Assembly: GCF_900114875.1 (NCBI RefSeq)
Contig: NZ_FPKW01000009.1
Coordinates: 62,001 to 126,000, forward strand
DNA: 64,000 bases
Direction of reading: 5' to 3'
Source of the DNA: Chryseobacterium limigenitum
GTDB lineage: Bacteria > Bacteroidota > Bacteroidia > Flavobacteriales > Weeksellaceae
Positions 42,984-51,336 of this stretch are shown here, one piece after another. Numbering within the stretch: position 1 is the stretch's first letter; each line of letters begins with the position of its first letter. The position numbers were made by a program, and so were the translations under genes. Below the pieces are notes generated by a model. It ran no database searches. It saw only the letters and a program-made list of their open reading frames with translations, and was not told the DNA's origin.

Positions 42984-43235
42984 ATGAAGAATATAGATCC
43001 CAAAACTCCGATATGGCGACTAACTGTTGAAGAATTTTTGGAGGTTTCCAAAGAAATTAATTCGGAAAAAAAATATGAATATGGATTGAAAGGTCTGGCG
43101 AAAATGCTGGGATGTTCTATTTCGAAAGCCTCGGAAATAAAATCTTCAGGACTGTTAGATGACGCCATCATTCAAAAAGGAAACATTATCATAATTGATA
43201 AGGAAAAGGCATTAGCGCTTTTTGCACAAAAATAA
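42984..43235 (+). CDS. DUF3853 family protein
   Basis: The 83-residue protein fits DUF3853, a small family found almost only in Bacteroidota conjugative elements: PIWRLTVEEFLEV at the start, then an HTH-like GLAKMLGCSISKASEIKSSGLLDDAI and the ending IIIIDKEKAL. It is probably a DNA-binding regulator. It lies six bases after paralogue A and two bases before paralogue B, so all three are co-transcribed. Confidence 0.85.
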   Translation: MKNIDPKTPIWRLTVEEFLEVSKEINSEKKYEYGLKGLAKMLGCSISKASEIKSSGLLDDAIIQKGNIIIIDKEKALALFAQK

Positions 43236-43237
43236 AG

Positions 43238-43990
43238 ATGCATTACCTTGAATTAGTGCAGCGGTTTTGGGATTTTAACCAAAAAACATCAATTGGAACA
43301 ACGGGAATTTCAATGTACTTGTACCTGCTGAAAATTGGTTCTGACAATGACTCTTGTGATTTTCAAATTTCTGATGTTGTCATAAGCATAGAATTAGGAG
43401 TCACTCGAAAAACGGTAAAATCCACTAAAGAAAAACTCCGGAATTTAGGATTAATTCAATACCAAACACCAAGCGGACTTGCGTGTAAATACAGGTTAAT
43501 AGAAGATTATCCTTCACATATTTCTAGCCCTGAAATTGTGCATAAAGAAGAAATTGGAAAGGACGAATCTATTCAAAAAATAGTAGAATTCGGAGTTTCA
43601 TTACTTACAGGTCGTCCCGTTCAAAATCTTTCTGAAAACACCAATGATCAGGAAATTGAAAGCCATTTATCGCAATCGATACAATCCTTACAACCACAAC
43701 CAACAACTCAAAAAGGTAACAATGAAAATATTCCTTCTTTGGAAGAATTTATGACGTATGCGGAAACATTAAAAATTTACGCTGCTGAGTTAGATTCTGA
43801 AATACAATCGAAATATGAAAACTGGAAAAACAATGGCTGGAAAAATAGTTCTGATAGACCCATTACCAATTGGAAATCTTCATTGAAAAGTACGTTACCT
43901 TTTATGAAAGGTCAAATGGAAAGTCATCAACTTTCACTTCAATCCATTCCGGATATAAAACGTCCAAAATCACAAAACGGCAACCTTTGA
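43238..43990 (+). CDS. Winged-helix replication-associated protein (paralogue B)
   Basis: The 250-residue protein begins with a winged-helix domain (ISDVVISIELGVTRKTVKSTKEKLRNLGLIQYQ), continues through a low-complexity Gln/Ser/Asn linker (residues about 130-165) and ends with KYENWKNNGWKNSSDRPITNWKSSLKSTLPFM, the same Trp-rich motif as in the gene at 42435. The pair probably arose by duplication and may load or guide replication proteins. DnaD-like or phage replisome-organizer function is the closest analogy; it is not proven. Confidence 0.58.
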   Translation: MHYLELVQRFWDFNQKTSIGTTGISMYLYLLKIGSDNDSCDFQISDVVISIELGVTRKTVKSTKEKLRNLGLIQYQTPSGLACKYRLIEDYPSHISSPEIVHKEEIGKDESIQKIVEFGVSLLTGRPVQNLSENTNDQEIESHLSQSIQSLQPQPTTQKGNNENIPSLEEFMTYAETLKIYAAELDSEIQSKYENWKNNGWKNSSDRPITNWKSSLKSTLPFMKGQMESHQLSLQSIPDIKRPKSQNGNL

Positions 43991-44037
43991 AAGCTCGGCA
44001 AATGTCTACGATAAAAATCCACTAAAAAAATTGAATT

Positions 44038-44244
44038 ATGACACTATCAGATTTAAAACCCGGTCAAAAAGTAACCATTAACGGAATGCTTGCCGAGTAC
44101 AAAGGAATTCAAAAAGTGAAGATCCCAAATTTCGGTAAAATCGAGAAAAGGGTCTTTCAAGGTGAAGGAATTAATATTTACAAATATTACAGTATTGCGG
44201 ACGGTACTAAAACGCTCGAAAGCGAGATAATCAAGTTGATATAA
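44038..44244 (+). CDS. Small protein of unknown function
   Basis: The 68-residue product begins MTLSDLKPGQKVTINGMLAEY, which suggests an SH3-like or OB-like barrel with strands LKPGQKVTI and KYYSIADGTKTL. It lies between the helix-turn-helix genes and the replication initiator and is probably co-transcribed. I do not recognise a family. Confidence 0.6.
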   Translation: MTLSDLKPGQKVTINGMLAEYKGIQKVKIPNFGKIEKRVFQGEGINIYKYYSIADGTKTLESEIIKLI

Positions 44245-44326
44245 AATTACAAATCGATTTTAATCAATTTAGAATATAAGGAAGGAAAATAAAGACTGAA
44301 ATTTTAAACCAAATTGAAGCATTATT

Positions 44327-45457
44327 ATGGCTGTACCGGAAAAGGATTTACGGTTGATCCGCAAGAATTTTGAAAGTAATAATGAAGTAAGTCCTGAGAG
44401 AATTCGGTTGGGAAACCATTTCGTGGACGATTTTATTTTCGAAGGTCACGAGGCTGCGGATATTCCCATCAATGCTCTTAGGGTGATATTTAATATTGTT
44501 TCTACCATCAGTAATGAGCAATTTCGTCCGGAAGACCGACCTAAGCAACTCTCCTTGTTTGATGAGGAGTTTGAAACCGAGAACAATATTTTCGCTTCCT
44601 TAAAAATCAGGAATAGCAAAATTTCGCCAAGCGGTTCTACTAAGCAAGTGGTAGATGCTTACGAATTTCTTACGAAATTCAAAATGAGCTGGTACAAATC
44701 CACTAATTCCAAAGGCAAGGAAATCAAAACTTTTGGAGGACTAATTTCTATACCTAGTTATGACCAGAGAGGTTACACCACGTTTTTAATCAGCAGTTAT
44801 TGGCTTAAAAAACTAATGGTTATTCCGGAATATAATTACGTTTTGTACAATTTGGTGTACAATATCAGGAACAATAAGCATATTATTTTCGCTATCTGGC
44901 TTGCAAAGCTACCTGAAAACGGAGCCTTTTTAAAACTCTCAACACTGAACAAGAAATTTGGATTGAAGTATAAAACTTCCAAGGATTTTTGTTTCAAATT
45001 TTTAAAACCTGCAAGAATCAGTTTGAATAGATTTAATACGCTTTCCTTCAATTACAAGTACAGAGGCGATTCAATCTTTATTATTCCTTATTTCACTAAA
45101 ACCATTTTGAACAACAATTCATCTCAAACCACAAGAGAACATTTGGAACCAAGCGAAGCGTATCTTGACCATAGGGAAAAAATTGCCCAGAGATTAAGTT
45201 ACATCAGAAAAAGATATGGTCTGCACGAAAATGAAATGCTCCAGTTTTCCCATCAATACAGAAACGTTCCACAAACCAGAGTTTTGATAGAAATGGCATT
45301 CAAAGAATTTATCCGAACGGCTCGATTGAAAGAAATTAAATCTACGGAATTTCAAGGAAAATTATTTCTGAATGAAATTCAGGAACATCTCATACAAATT
45401 TATCGGCGTACAAAAATGGGAGAATTATTACCAAATGGTTATCCGATAATTATTTGA
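44327..45457 (+). CDS. Rep_3-like plasmid replication initiator with clamp-binding motif
   Basis: The 376-residue protein looks like an iteron-binding initiator: a first domain with dense helices, YEFLTKFKMSWYKSTNSKGKEIKTFGGLI, a second winged helix ending FIIPYFTKTIL, and a basic C-terminal extension. Residues 74-78 read QLSLF, the exact beta-clamp binding pentapeptide known from initiators such as TrfA. Seven copies of a 17-base iteron start two bases after its stop, which makes the origin assignment strong. It may drive extrachromosomal replication of the element after excision. Family name is inferred from fold pattern and context. Confidence 0.75.
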   Translation: MAVPEKDLRLIRKNFESNNEVSPERIRLGNHFVDDFIFEGHEAADIPINALRVIFNIVSTISNEQFRPEDRPKQLSLFDEEFETENNIFASLKIRNSKISPSGSTKQVVDAYEFLTKFKMSWYKSTNSKGKEIKTFGGLISIPSYDQRGYTTFLISSYWLKKLMVIPEYNYVLYNLVYNIRNNKHIIFAIWLAKLPENGAFLKLSTLNKKFGLKYKTSKDFCFKFLKPARISLNRFNTLSFNYKYRGDSIFIIPYFTKTILNNNSSQTTREHLEPSEAYLDHREKIAQRLSYIRKRYGLHENEMLQFSHQYRNVPQTRVLIEMAFKEFIRTARLKEIKSTEFQGKLFLNEIQEHLIQIYRRTKMGELLPNGYPIII

Positions 45458-45458
45458 A

Positions 45459-45752
45459 TTCGGAATTGCGCTCACCCGCAATTCGGAATTGCGGTCACTG
45501 AAGTTAAGAAAATGTTAAAATTCCGAAACTTTTGATTGAGATTTCGGAATTGCGCTCACTCCGAAATTCAAAACCCACTAGAAATATGGATAATCATAAA
45601 AAAATGTGGATAACTACGAGTATAATATTAAAAATGAATGAAAATAGAAAGTTGAATTCGGAATTGCACTCACCCGAAAACTGTTGTTTTTTCGGAATTG
45701 CGGTCACTCTACTTTCGGAATTGCGCTCACTGGAATTCGGAATTGCGCTCAC
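45459..45752. repeat. Iteron-type replication origin (seven 17-base iterons, DnaA box)
   Basis: The iteron TTCGGAATTGCGsTCAC occurs at 45459, 45482, 45543, 45657, 45691, 45714 and 45736, all in the same orientation; the 45657 copy has one change (GCACTCAC). Spacings are 22-23 bases within clusters and 34 to 114 otherwise. Between the third and fourth lie an exact DnaA box, TGTGGATAA (45605-45613), and a near copy, TATGGATAA (45585-45593). AT-rich sequence follows to 45886. This is the layout of an iteron origin placed directly behind its initiator gene. The frame at 45532-45897 that covers it is not a gene. Confidence 0.82.
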
Positions 45753-45886
45753 CGAAAAAGTGCCTCAAAACCTTTGCTATAAGAGGATGCAATGCCTCAT
45801 TAAAAGTATATTAAAAGTAGTTAAAAAGTCTTTTTTTATTAAAAAGGAAAATTTGGATAAAAAATTTGCTTTAAAAAAGAAAAAAA

Positions 45887-46729
45887 ATGAATTGTAAAGA
45901 AGTAAAAGAAAAAGTCAATATAAGAACAGTTTTGGAATCGTTCAGCCTTTTTCCTGTTAAAGAGAATCGGAAAACTGCATTTTACTTTGCGCTCGACAGG
46001 GAAGAAAAAATACCGAGTTTTTCGGTTGATTTCGTAAAAAATAAAGCATTTGATTTCGGAACTGGGAAAAGTTATGATGTTATTTCAATTGTTCAGCAAA
46101 TGAATCGATGTTCAGTTTCTGATGCTTTGAAATATCTTGAGAAATTTGACTTCTCAGTTCAAAATAATACCCAGATTGAAGATGTCGACAAAGTCAAAAG
46201 TTATCAAATCATAAAAGTAAATCAAATTCAGCACCCTGCTTTAATTCAATATTTGAAATCCCGAAAAGTGTGTGTACAAAAAGATTTGGTAAAAGAAATT
46301 GAGTACCGGTTGAATGGTAAGAAATATTTCGGGATTGGATTTTTCAATAATTCCGGAGGTGTTGAAATCCGAAGTAAGTATTCAAAAATATGTTTGGGCA
46401 AAAAAGATGTCACTTTGATGAAAAATGATTTGAATAGTTCTAATGAAATTGTGGTTTTTGAAGGTTTTTTTGATTATCTGACTTTTAAAAATTTGGAAAG
46501 TGCAGAAAGTTCAATTTCAGATTGTTTGGTTCTCAATTCTACAGCAATGCTTTTTAAAGTCGATGATAAACTTAGAGAATATGACAAAATCTCACTTTTC
46601 CTGGATAATGATGATAATGGAATTACAATCAAACAGGTTATCCGGAAAAACTATAAAAATGTTGAAGATTGCTCTTTGCTGTACAAAGATTTTAAGGATT
46701 TGAACGAGTGGTTTTGTGCAACAAAGTAA
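45887..46729 (+). CDS. Toprim-domain DNA primase-like protein
   Basis: The 280-residue protein resembles mobile-element primases. Residues 1-85 correspond to the CHC2-like region (IPSFSVDF, KAFDFGTGKSYDVISIVQ), but the zinc-binding cysteines and histidine are absent. Residues 185-275 are a Toprim domain with VFEGFFDYL (catalytic E192) and LFLDNDDNG (D240, D242). It probably makes primers for replication from the adjacent iteron origin or after conjugative transfer. It starts 134 bases right of the last iteron. Confidence 0.8.
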   Translation: MNCKEVKEKVNIRTVLESFSLFPVKENRKTAFYFALDREEKIPSFSVDFVKNKAFDFGTGKSYDVISIVQQMNRCSVSDALKYLEKFDFSVQNNTQIEDVDKVKSYQIIKVNQIQHPALIQYLKSRKVCVQKDLVKEIEYRLNGKKYFGIGFFNNSGGVEIRSKYSKICLGKKDVTLMKNDLNSSNEIVVFEGFFDYLTFKNLESAESSISDCLVLNSTAMLFKVDDKLREYDKISLFLDNDDNGITIKQVIRKNYKNVEDCSLLYKDFKDLNEWFCATK

Positions 46730-47299
46730 AATGTAAAAATTCTGAAAATAATTTTAACGAGAAATTATATTTTAAGAATGATAAAACTGGTTAAACCTTA
46801 AAAAAACAGATTAGCTAATGTTCGATTTTCTATTTTTCCTACTATCAAAACCGTCTATTTAATCACTTCTAACTGATGTTTGGCTTTTTACTATTGCAAA
46901 TGTAGGACAGCATCATTCACCTAAAAAAATATTTTTGGGTTTCTATAAAAATTCTTTCCACGAGTTCCAATAATTTTTTCAGACACTCCTGAATCCTTCG
47001 GACAAAAATATTTCGAGCCACAATCCTCCAAAGCTTTGGAGGATTGTGGTTTTATATGCCTGATACTTTCCTATGATCATCGGCAAAGAAAAAGACGGAA
47101 CCTCAGTTATACGAATCAATTAAATCGCAGACGGTCTTTGACATCAACGGAAAAAACAACAAAATAAAACAACAAATAATTCTGCTTTTCCAATTGGATA
47201 TAAGCAGAAAAAAAAACGAGTGTCCTCGAAACCAAATCAATCAAATCGAAAATTTTAACAAACTCGAAAATCAATTATTAACAATCAAAAATTAACATT
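46730..47299. other. Non-coding leader before the ssb operon
   Basis: No gene is evident in these 570 bases. They contain a perfect 32-bp palindrome (listed as a terminator), a CTGCTT/AAGCAG pairing near 47182-47207 and a long purine- and A-rich stretch just before ssb. The promoter for the maintenance operon should be here, but I see no clear consensus. Confidence 0.5.
47018..47049 (+). terminator. Perfect 32-bp palindrome, likely terminator of the primase operon
   Basis: The 16-base arm 47018-47033 (starting CCACAATCC) is repeated exactly in inverted form at 47034-47049, with no spacer. A TTTTAT run follows on the right, as expected of an intrinsic terminator, although a zero-spacer perfect palindrome is unusual. 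Confidence 0.65.
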
Positions 47300-47695
47300 A
47301 TGAACATCGTAGGCAGAATTACAAAAAACGCAGAAATCAACACTTTAAAAAATGACAAACAGGTCGTGAATTTTTCACTAGCCATTAATGACAGATTTAA
47401 AACCAAACAAGGCGAACTAAGAGAACAGACCACTTATTATAACTGCTCCTATTGGCTAAGTGCCAACGTAGCTAAGATTTTAACGAAGGGAACATTAGTA
47501 GAGCTTACAGGCAGAGCAAGTGCGAGTGCGTGGATTGGAAAAGATGGAGAAATAAAATCGGGGTTGAATTTCCATACTTCTAACATCAAAGTACACGGAG
47601 GCGGAAAAAAGTCTGACACAGAAGAACAACCAGCTTCACAGCCACAGAAATCCAATGCTTTTGCGGAAGATACGGACGATGATTTACCATTCTAA
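47300..47695 (+). CDS. ssb: Single-stranded DNA-binding protein
   Basis: The 131-residue protein is an SSB OB fold: MNIVGRITKNAEI, VVNFSLAINDRFKTK, TYYNCSYWLSANVAKIL, KGTLVELTGRASASAW and the disordered Gln/Ser linker with the acidic tip DDDLPF that recruits partners. It is an element-encoded copy, expected to protect single strands during replication or transfer. It begins the maintenance operon that continues with the Api92-like and PRTRC genes. Confidence 0.92.
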   Translation: MNIVGRITKNAEINTLKNDKQVVNFSLAINDRFKTKQGELREQTTYYNCSYWLSANVAKILTKGTLVELTGRASASAWIGKDGEIKSGLNFHTSNIKVHGGGKKSDTEEQPASQPQKSNAFAEDTDDDLPF

Positions 47696-47708
47696 AAGCA
47701 TTCAAAAT

Positions 47709-48422
47709 ATGGAAGCACAATATAACTTTCAAATGAAGCCGAAAAGTGATAAGAATGATTGGGAAAAGGTGGAAATCTTTTCCCAATTCTATTGCGAGAG
47801 AACGACAGCAATACGGTATGCAAAAAGTCTTTCAAGAAAATTCAAATCAGAAATCCGCCTTACAGAGGGAAAAGAACCTTTCAAAACAAGCGGAACATAC
47901 ATTTACGAAAACAACAATTATACAACAAATATTATGGCAAATTGGTGCAACAATAAAGTAACATTCACAGGAAATCGAGAGGTTTTGGACAAAGTCTCGA
48001 ATGTATTTCAAGAAATGATAGAAAAGGAAACTAAGGGAAATATTGGGCAACTGCCCGATTTTGTCAAGAGCAAAAACGGTTACTTCTGTGAAATTTATCG
48101 AAGTGAAACAGATGAATGTTCTTTCCATTATGAGACAAGATGGAGCCCAAATATCGAAGCATTATGGATTGTTGCAAATCATTACGATGTCGGATTTGTA
48201 TTGGATTACGAAGAATCTGGCTGTATGGTTTTTGGCAAGACCATATGCGAAAACCAAATCTTACAGGATTATTTTCTCAATCAATGTGACTTTCAAGACT
48301 TCATCTACAATGTAGATACAGATTGTTACGAATTCGAAGGTGAAAATTACGATTACAAAGAGGAGATTATGACAATCCTATTAGACAGGAAAATAAATAA
48401 TAACAAACAAAAAATTGCATAA
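47709..48422 (+). CDS. Api92-like/DUF1281 protein
   Basis: From the ATG at 47709 the protein has 237 residues; the open frame from 47655 overlaps ssb and is not used. The middle begins MANWCNNKVTFTGNREVLDKV, the hallmark start of the DUF1281/Api92-like fold, followed by FHYETRWSPNIEALWIVANHY and LDYEESGCMVFGK. About 75 residues precede this domain. Such proteins are common in plasmids and conjugative elements and have no proven function. The next gene begins one base after the stop. Confidence 0.75.
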   Translation: MEAQYNFQMKPKSDKNDWEKVEIFSQFYCERTTAIRYAKSLSRKFKSEIRLTEGKEPFKTSGTYIYENNNYTTNIMANWCNNKVTFTGNREVLDKVSNVFQEMIEKETKGNIGQLPDFVKSKNGYFCEIYRSETDECSFHYETRWSPNIEALWIVANHYDVGFVLDYEESGCMVFGKTICENQILQDYFLNQCDFQDFIYNVDTDCYEFEGENYDYKEEIMTILLDRKINNNKQKIA

Positions 48423-48866
48423 ATGAAAACATCACTTCAACAAACAGAATATTTACTGATAAAATCAATGACCAACAGTGAATGGGATAATGGCGATTTT
48501 GCCATTATCCACATTACGGGAGAATGGAAAGAAATCCAAAAGAAAAGGCTCGAAGCCGTAAAGCCTTTGGAAAATGACTATGATTTAAAATGGCTGAATT
48601 ATGCCGATACCAATGTAGAGTTTTTCAAATTTTCGGAAGAAAATTATCCCTAAGTTGAAGAATGGCTTTCGGAGAGAAGCAGGATTTTTATCGAATTGGA
48701 AAAAGAGGATTTGAAAAAATTTTTGCAACCCGAAAATAATCTGAATTGCTACCAAATGCAAGTCTATAAAAACGGAAATGCCATTTACAACGCTTTTGGA
48801 AAACAGACAGGCGAAGAATTTTGGACAGAAGAATTTTCATTATATCAATTAACTCAACAACAATGA
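48423..48866 (+). pseudogene. Interrupted gene of unknown function (in-frame TAA)
   Basis: The frame opens at 48423 and runs 76 codons (SMTNSEWDNGDFAIIHI...NYP) to a TAA at 48651-48653. Immediately after it the same frame continues for 70 more sense codons (VEEWLSERSRIFIELEKEDL...SLYQLTQQQ) to a TGA at 48864-48866, which overlaps the next start. The downstream part has the same protein-like composition and no start codon of its own near the break. A single nonsense change in a roughly 147-codon gene is the simplest reading; sequencing error or readthrough are alternatives. No function is known. Confidence 0.7.
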
Positions 48867-49069
48867 GAGTAACAGACTTAAACGGTTGCAAGATTAAAGT
48901 AACCAATCTTGATGAAGCTATCCAAATTACAGCAGAGTAAGGAATATGAACATACAAACAAAGAATTTTCAGAATTAGATAAAAGACTGAGAAGGTTTTG
49001 GAAAGATATGTACGGAAAACTACTAAAATCAAAACAATATGAGCAATCTCGCAGACAAAACGGAGTATA
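48863..49069 (+). pseudogene. Frameshifted small gene of the element
   Basis: The ATG at 48863 opens MRVTDLNGCKIKVTNLDEAI and stops at TAA after 25 codons. One base past that point another frame continues KEYEHTNKEFSELDKRLRRF...QNGV to TAA at 49067-49069. The two parts together match, from memory, a small conserved protein of Bacteroidota conjugative elements with an EFSELD segment before a Tyr/Trp-rich helix. A change of one or two bases around 48938 would restore it. The gene overlaps both neighbours. Confidence 0.7.
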
Positions 49070-49281
49070 AAGCATTGAACATTATTGCCAAAATGGTAAA
49101 ACAATATGAAAAATTACACTATTTGGATATGACCAAAGAAGATGATTGGAATGCCACAAACGCAAGAAACCTATTACAGAGCATTATTCAAAATAATGAA
49201 TATAAAATTAATTATAACAGAAATAGTAAAAAATCAATTTTAAAAACAAAATTATGCAAACCAATTTTTTCAGACAGATAG
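49039..49281 (+). CDS. Small element-encoded protein, unknown function
   Basis: The 80-residue product begins MSNLADKTEYKALNIIAKMV and continues KQYEKLHYLDMTKEDDWNATN, a helical composition that fits a real gene. The final 28 residues are Lys/Asn-rich and overlap the start of the PRTRC protein E gene by 28 bases, so the natural protein may have been shorter before a stop was lost. No family known to me. Confidence 0.5.
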   Translation: MSNLADKTEYKALNIIAKMVKQYEKLHYLDMTKEDDWNATNARNLLQSIIQNNEYKINYNRNSKKSILKTKLCKPIFSDR

Positions 49282-49796
49282 GCAAACTCAATCTTACAGG
49301 AGATTTGCAAATCACACTCCGACAAGGGGCAGAAAACAGTTTCGTTCTTTCCGTATTGCTCAACAATGAGCAATGCGGAGACGAGGCAAGGAAAACGATT
49401 CCGCCACTCAATTTAAGGGGGACAGCGGAAGAATTGGACAACGGATTTTTTGAAAGTATTTCGACACCATTGCAGACCGCATCGGGCTTAATGGTAGATA
49501 TGGAAAGTTTTATGAAACAGGTCGAAGAAGCCAAGAAGAAATCGGCAATGGAAAAGGAGAAATCCGACAAGGAGAAAAAAGAAAAGGAAGGCAAAGATAA
49601 AAAGTACAAAGAAGCCTTGCAAAAAGCCGAAGAACTCGAAAAAGACGGCAAATACAAAGAAGCGTGGTCAGCTCTTCCAAAAGTATCGGAATTTCCCGAT
49701 TATGCTGAAATCATCCGCAAAAAGCAGGATGAATATGAGAAACATTTTGCACCAAGCCTATTCTCTGAAACGACCAATGAAAATGTTGAATCTTAA
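49254..49796 (+). CDS. PRTRC system protein E
   Basis: The 180-residue protein matches PRTRC protein E: MQTNFFRQIGKLNLTGDLQITLR at the start, IPPLNLRGTAEELDNGFF in the middle and a long charged coiled coil (about residues 88-135) before a short helical end. The PRTRC cassette (ParB-related, ThiF-related cassette) is found on plasmids and conjugative elements of many bacteria; its function is unknown. Protein C follows 11 bases later, then F-like, B and ThiF. Confidence 0.87.
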   Translation: MQTNFFRQIGKLNLTGDLQITLRQGAENSFVLSVLLNNEQCGDEARKTIPPLNLRGTAEELDNGFFESISTPLQTASGLMVDMESFMKQVEEAKKKSAMEKEKSDKEKKEKEGKDKKYKEALQKAEELEKDGKYKEAWSALPKVSEFPDYAEIIRKKQDEYEKHFAPSLFSETTNENVES

Positions 49797-49807
49797 AAAT
49801 ATTATAA

Positions 49808-50026
49808 ATGTTACTTGCAACCCTATTAGACCGAGTTTTTATACTCAAAGATAACGGACAGGAAATACGTTTACCTGACCCTGAACCAAAATGGAGCGTA
49901 GAATCAGTAATGAACTTTTACGCCAACACGTACCCGATACTGACCACTTCAAAAATTTCAGCACCGAAAATCAAGGATGATGCTGTTGAATATCAATTTG
50001 AAAGTGTGATGGGAACAAAAGGATAA
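49808..50026 (+). CDS. PRTRC system protein C
   Basis: The 72-residue protein is PRTRC protein C: RVFILKDNGQEIRLPDPEP, WSVESVMNFYANTYPIL and YQFESVMGTKG are the conserved parts. It is a small, probably single-domain protein whose fold resembles ubiquitin-like members of sulfur-transfer systems; together with the ThiF protein of the same cassette this suggests a ubiquitin-like conjugation scheme, which is inference. Confidence 0.87.
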   Translation: MLLATLLDRVFILKDNGQEIRLPDPEPKWSVESVMNFYANTYPILTTSKISAPKIKDDAVEYQFESVMGTKG

Positions 50027-50032
50027 TAAATA

Positions 50033-50092
50033 GTTGATGGTTTTTGGTTGACAGTTGATAGAATTACAATCTAAAAGCTAACAACCATCAAC
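50033..50092. repeat. 10-bp inverted repeat between PRTRC C and the next gene
   Basis: GTTGATGGTT (50033-50042) pairs perfectly with AACCATCAAC (50083-50092) around a 40-base loop. It begins seven bases after the protein C stop and could act as a processing or attenuation hairpin inside the operon. Confidence 0.6.
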
Positions 50093-50120
50093 CATAAACT
50101 GACAAACAAAAATAAAATGA

Positions 50121-50297
50121 ATGCAACGAAAAACCATATCGGGGACAATTCAACCTCCCGAAGAAAAAAAACAAAGGCAACTTCACTTACAATTGAGGGA
50201 ATACGCACAATGGATGCATCAGATAAAAGACAGTTCGGAAGTTCAGAAAGACCAACGGAAATCCGTTCCAATCTCCCAACTTCCAATGCTTTTCTGA
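50121..50297 (+). CDS. 58-residue small protein within the PRTRC cassette
   Basis: A short frame encodes 58 residues of convincing composition: IQPPEEKQRQL-type charged start, then LHLQLREYAQWMHQIKDS and KSVPISQLPMLF (Leu/Gln-rich amphipathic helix). A longer frame in another register (50117 onward) covers it, but its first 64 residues are Ser/Thr/Arg-rich and look like a shadow. The gene starts 94 bases after PRTRC C and ends 11 bases before the PRTRC F-like start at 50309. I recognise no family beyond its fixed place in the cassette. Confidence 0.6.
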   Translation: MQRKTISGTIQPPEEKKQRQLHLQLREYAQWMHQIKDSSEVQKDQRKSVPISQLPMLF

Positions 50298-50308
50298 GAA
50301 CCTGCTTT

Positions 50309-51292
50309 ATGCCGAAATTAAAGGAGAATGAAATAACAATAACACAGGGCAAACGTAAGTCTGCTAAAACAGAAAGGGATTTTTATAAGTCCCTTTCTCA
50401 ATTAGCAAAGCATTATGATATAACCCCAATGCCGACACAGCATTTTAATTATCCATACAATATCAGCCTTGCTTTGAGAGATATTGAAACGCAGTTGAAA
50501 ACCAAGACTGAAAATTGGCAGAGTGTTAGGCTGATAGAAAAAGGGAGTAAGACTTGCTTTGCAATAGAAGAAAGATGCAACACAGGGGCAACCTTGTTTT
50601 ATGTTCCCGTCGTACCGCTTTATCAATTGCTCCGCAATAAGGTACACAGAAAAGCAGCTTGCTTACTATTGTCCGTATGCACTTATCTGTATAGAAATGT
50701 AGATATTCCATATTACAGACAGGAAGATTCTTATCTCTATTGGAATTACGAAATGCTTACTGATTGGATAGAGCAGGACGAAGAAATAGAAGATAACCAC
50801 ATCTGCAAAAAAGAACTTCAAAGGGCGGAAATCATCGGAGATATGATGGGACAAAAAATTTCCAATGCTAAGAATCTTCTTTTTTTTGAGCAACGCTTGA
50901 AACGTTTTATACCGAAAAACAGGTTTGATAAAGAATGCCTTCAATTGGCAGAAAAAACCTTTAAACTTTATTGTGATTACCCTAATGAAAGCATTTTCAG
51001 AAATGCCCACTATAATAATGCAAACAAGCCCTCAGAAATGGAGGGAGATGACAATTATAATGAGGAAACTGTTATCGCAATGGATAAATATATTTCCTTT
51101 TTTGCCGAGAGTGACGGATTGATTTATGATAATCTAACGAGTATGGTCAATAATGAGTTCAACGAATATGCTGAAACACAGCAACCAATGATTTTTAAAA
51201 CCTTTGACGGAAGTGATATATTGGATAAAAACCTTGATTTTGAAAATCAGTTGTTTAAGGTCTTAAACGAATTGTGCCGATTGCTCAACTAA
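50309..51292 (+). CDS. PRTRC system protein F-like
   Basis: From the ATG at 50309 the protein is 327 residues (MPKLKENEITITQG). It lies between PRTRC C and B, the place of protein F, and has the expected size and helical composition: KHYDITPMPTQHFNYPYNISLALRDIETQL, then an acidic part near 210-235 and the end FENQLFKVLNELCRLL. The longer frame from 50117 was rejected because another gene occupies that segment. Assignment to F rests mostly on position. Role unknown. Confidence 0.65.
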   Translation: MPKLKENEITITQGKRKSAKTERDFYKSLSQLAKHYDITPMPTQHFNYPYNISLALRDIETQLKTKTENWQSVRLIEKGSKTCFAIEERCNTGATLFYVPVVPLYQLLRNKVHRKAACLLLSVCTYLYRNVDIPYYRQEDSYLYWNYEMLTDWIEQDEEIEDNHICKKELQRAEIIGDMMGQKISNAKNLLFFEQRLKRFIPKNRFDKECLQLAEKTFKLYCDYPNESIFRNAHYNNANKPSEMEGDDNYNEETVIAMDKYISFFAESDGLIYDNLTSMVNNEFNEYAETQQPMIFKTFDGSDILDKNLDFENQLFKVLNELCRLLN

Positions 51293-51336
51293 TCTGTGCA
51301 TACACGGCGCAAATAATTCAATTATAAAAACAAGCT

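Noticed and set aside
45459..45752. CRISPR array
   Set aside because: The 17-base repeats have irregular spacing and no cas genes; the layout fits iterons of a replication origin.
45532..45897. 121-codon frame over the origin
   Set aside because: It only translates iterons (repeated SELRSL) and A-rich sequence.
47655..47708. Upstream start for the Api92-like gene
   Set aside because: It would overlap the end of ssb; the ATG at 47709 is better placed.
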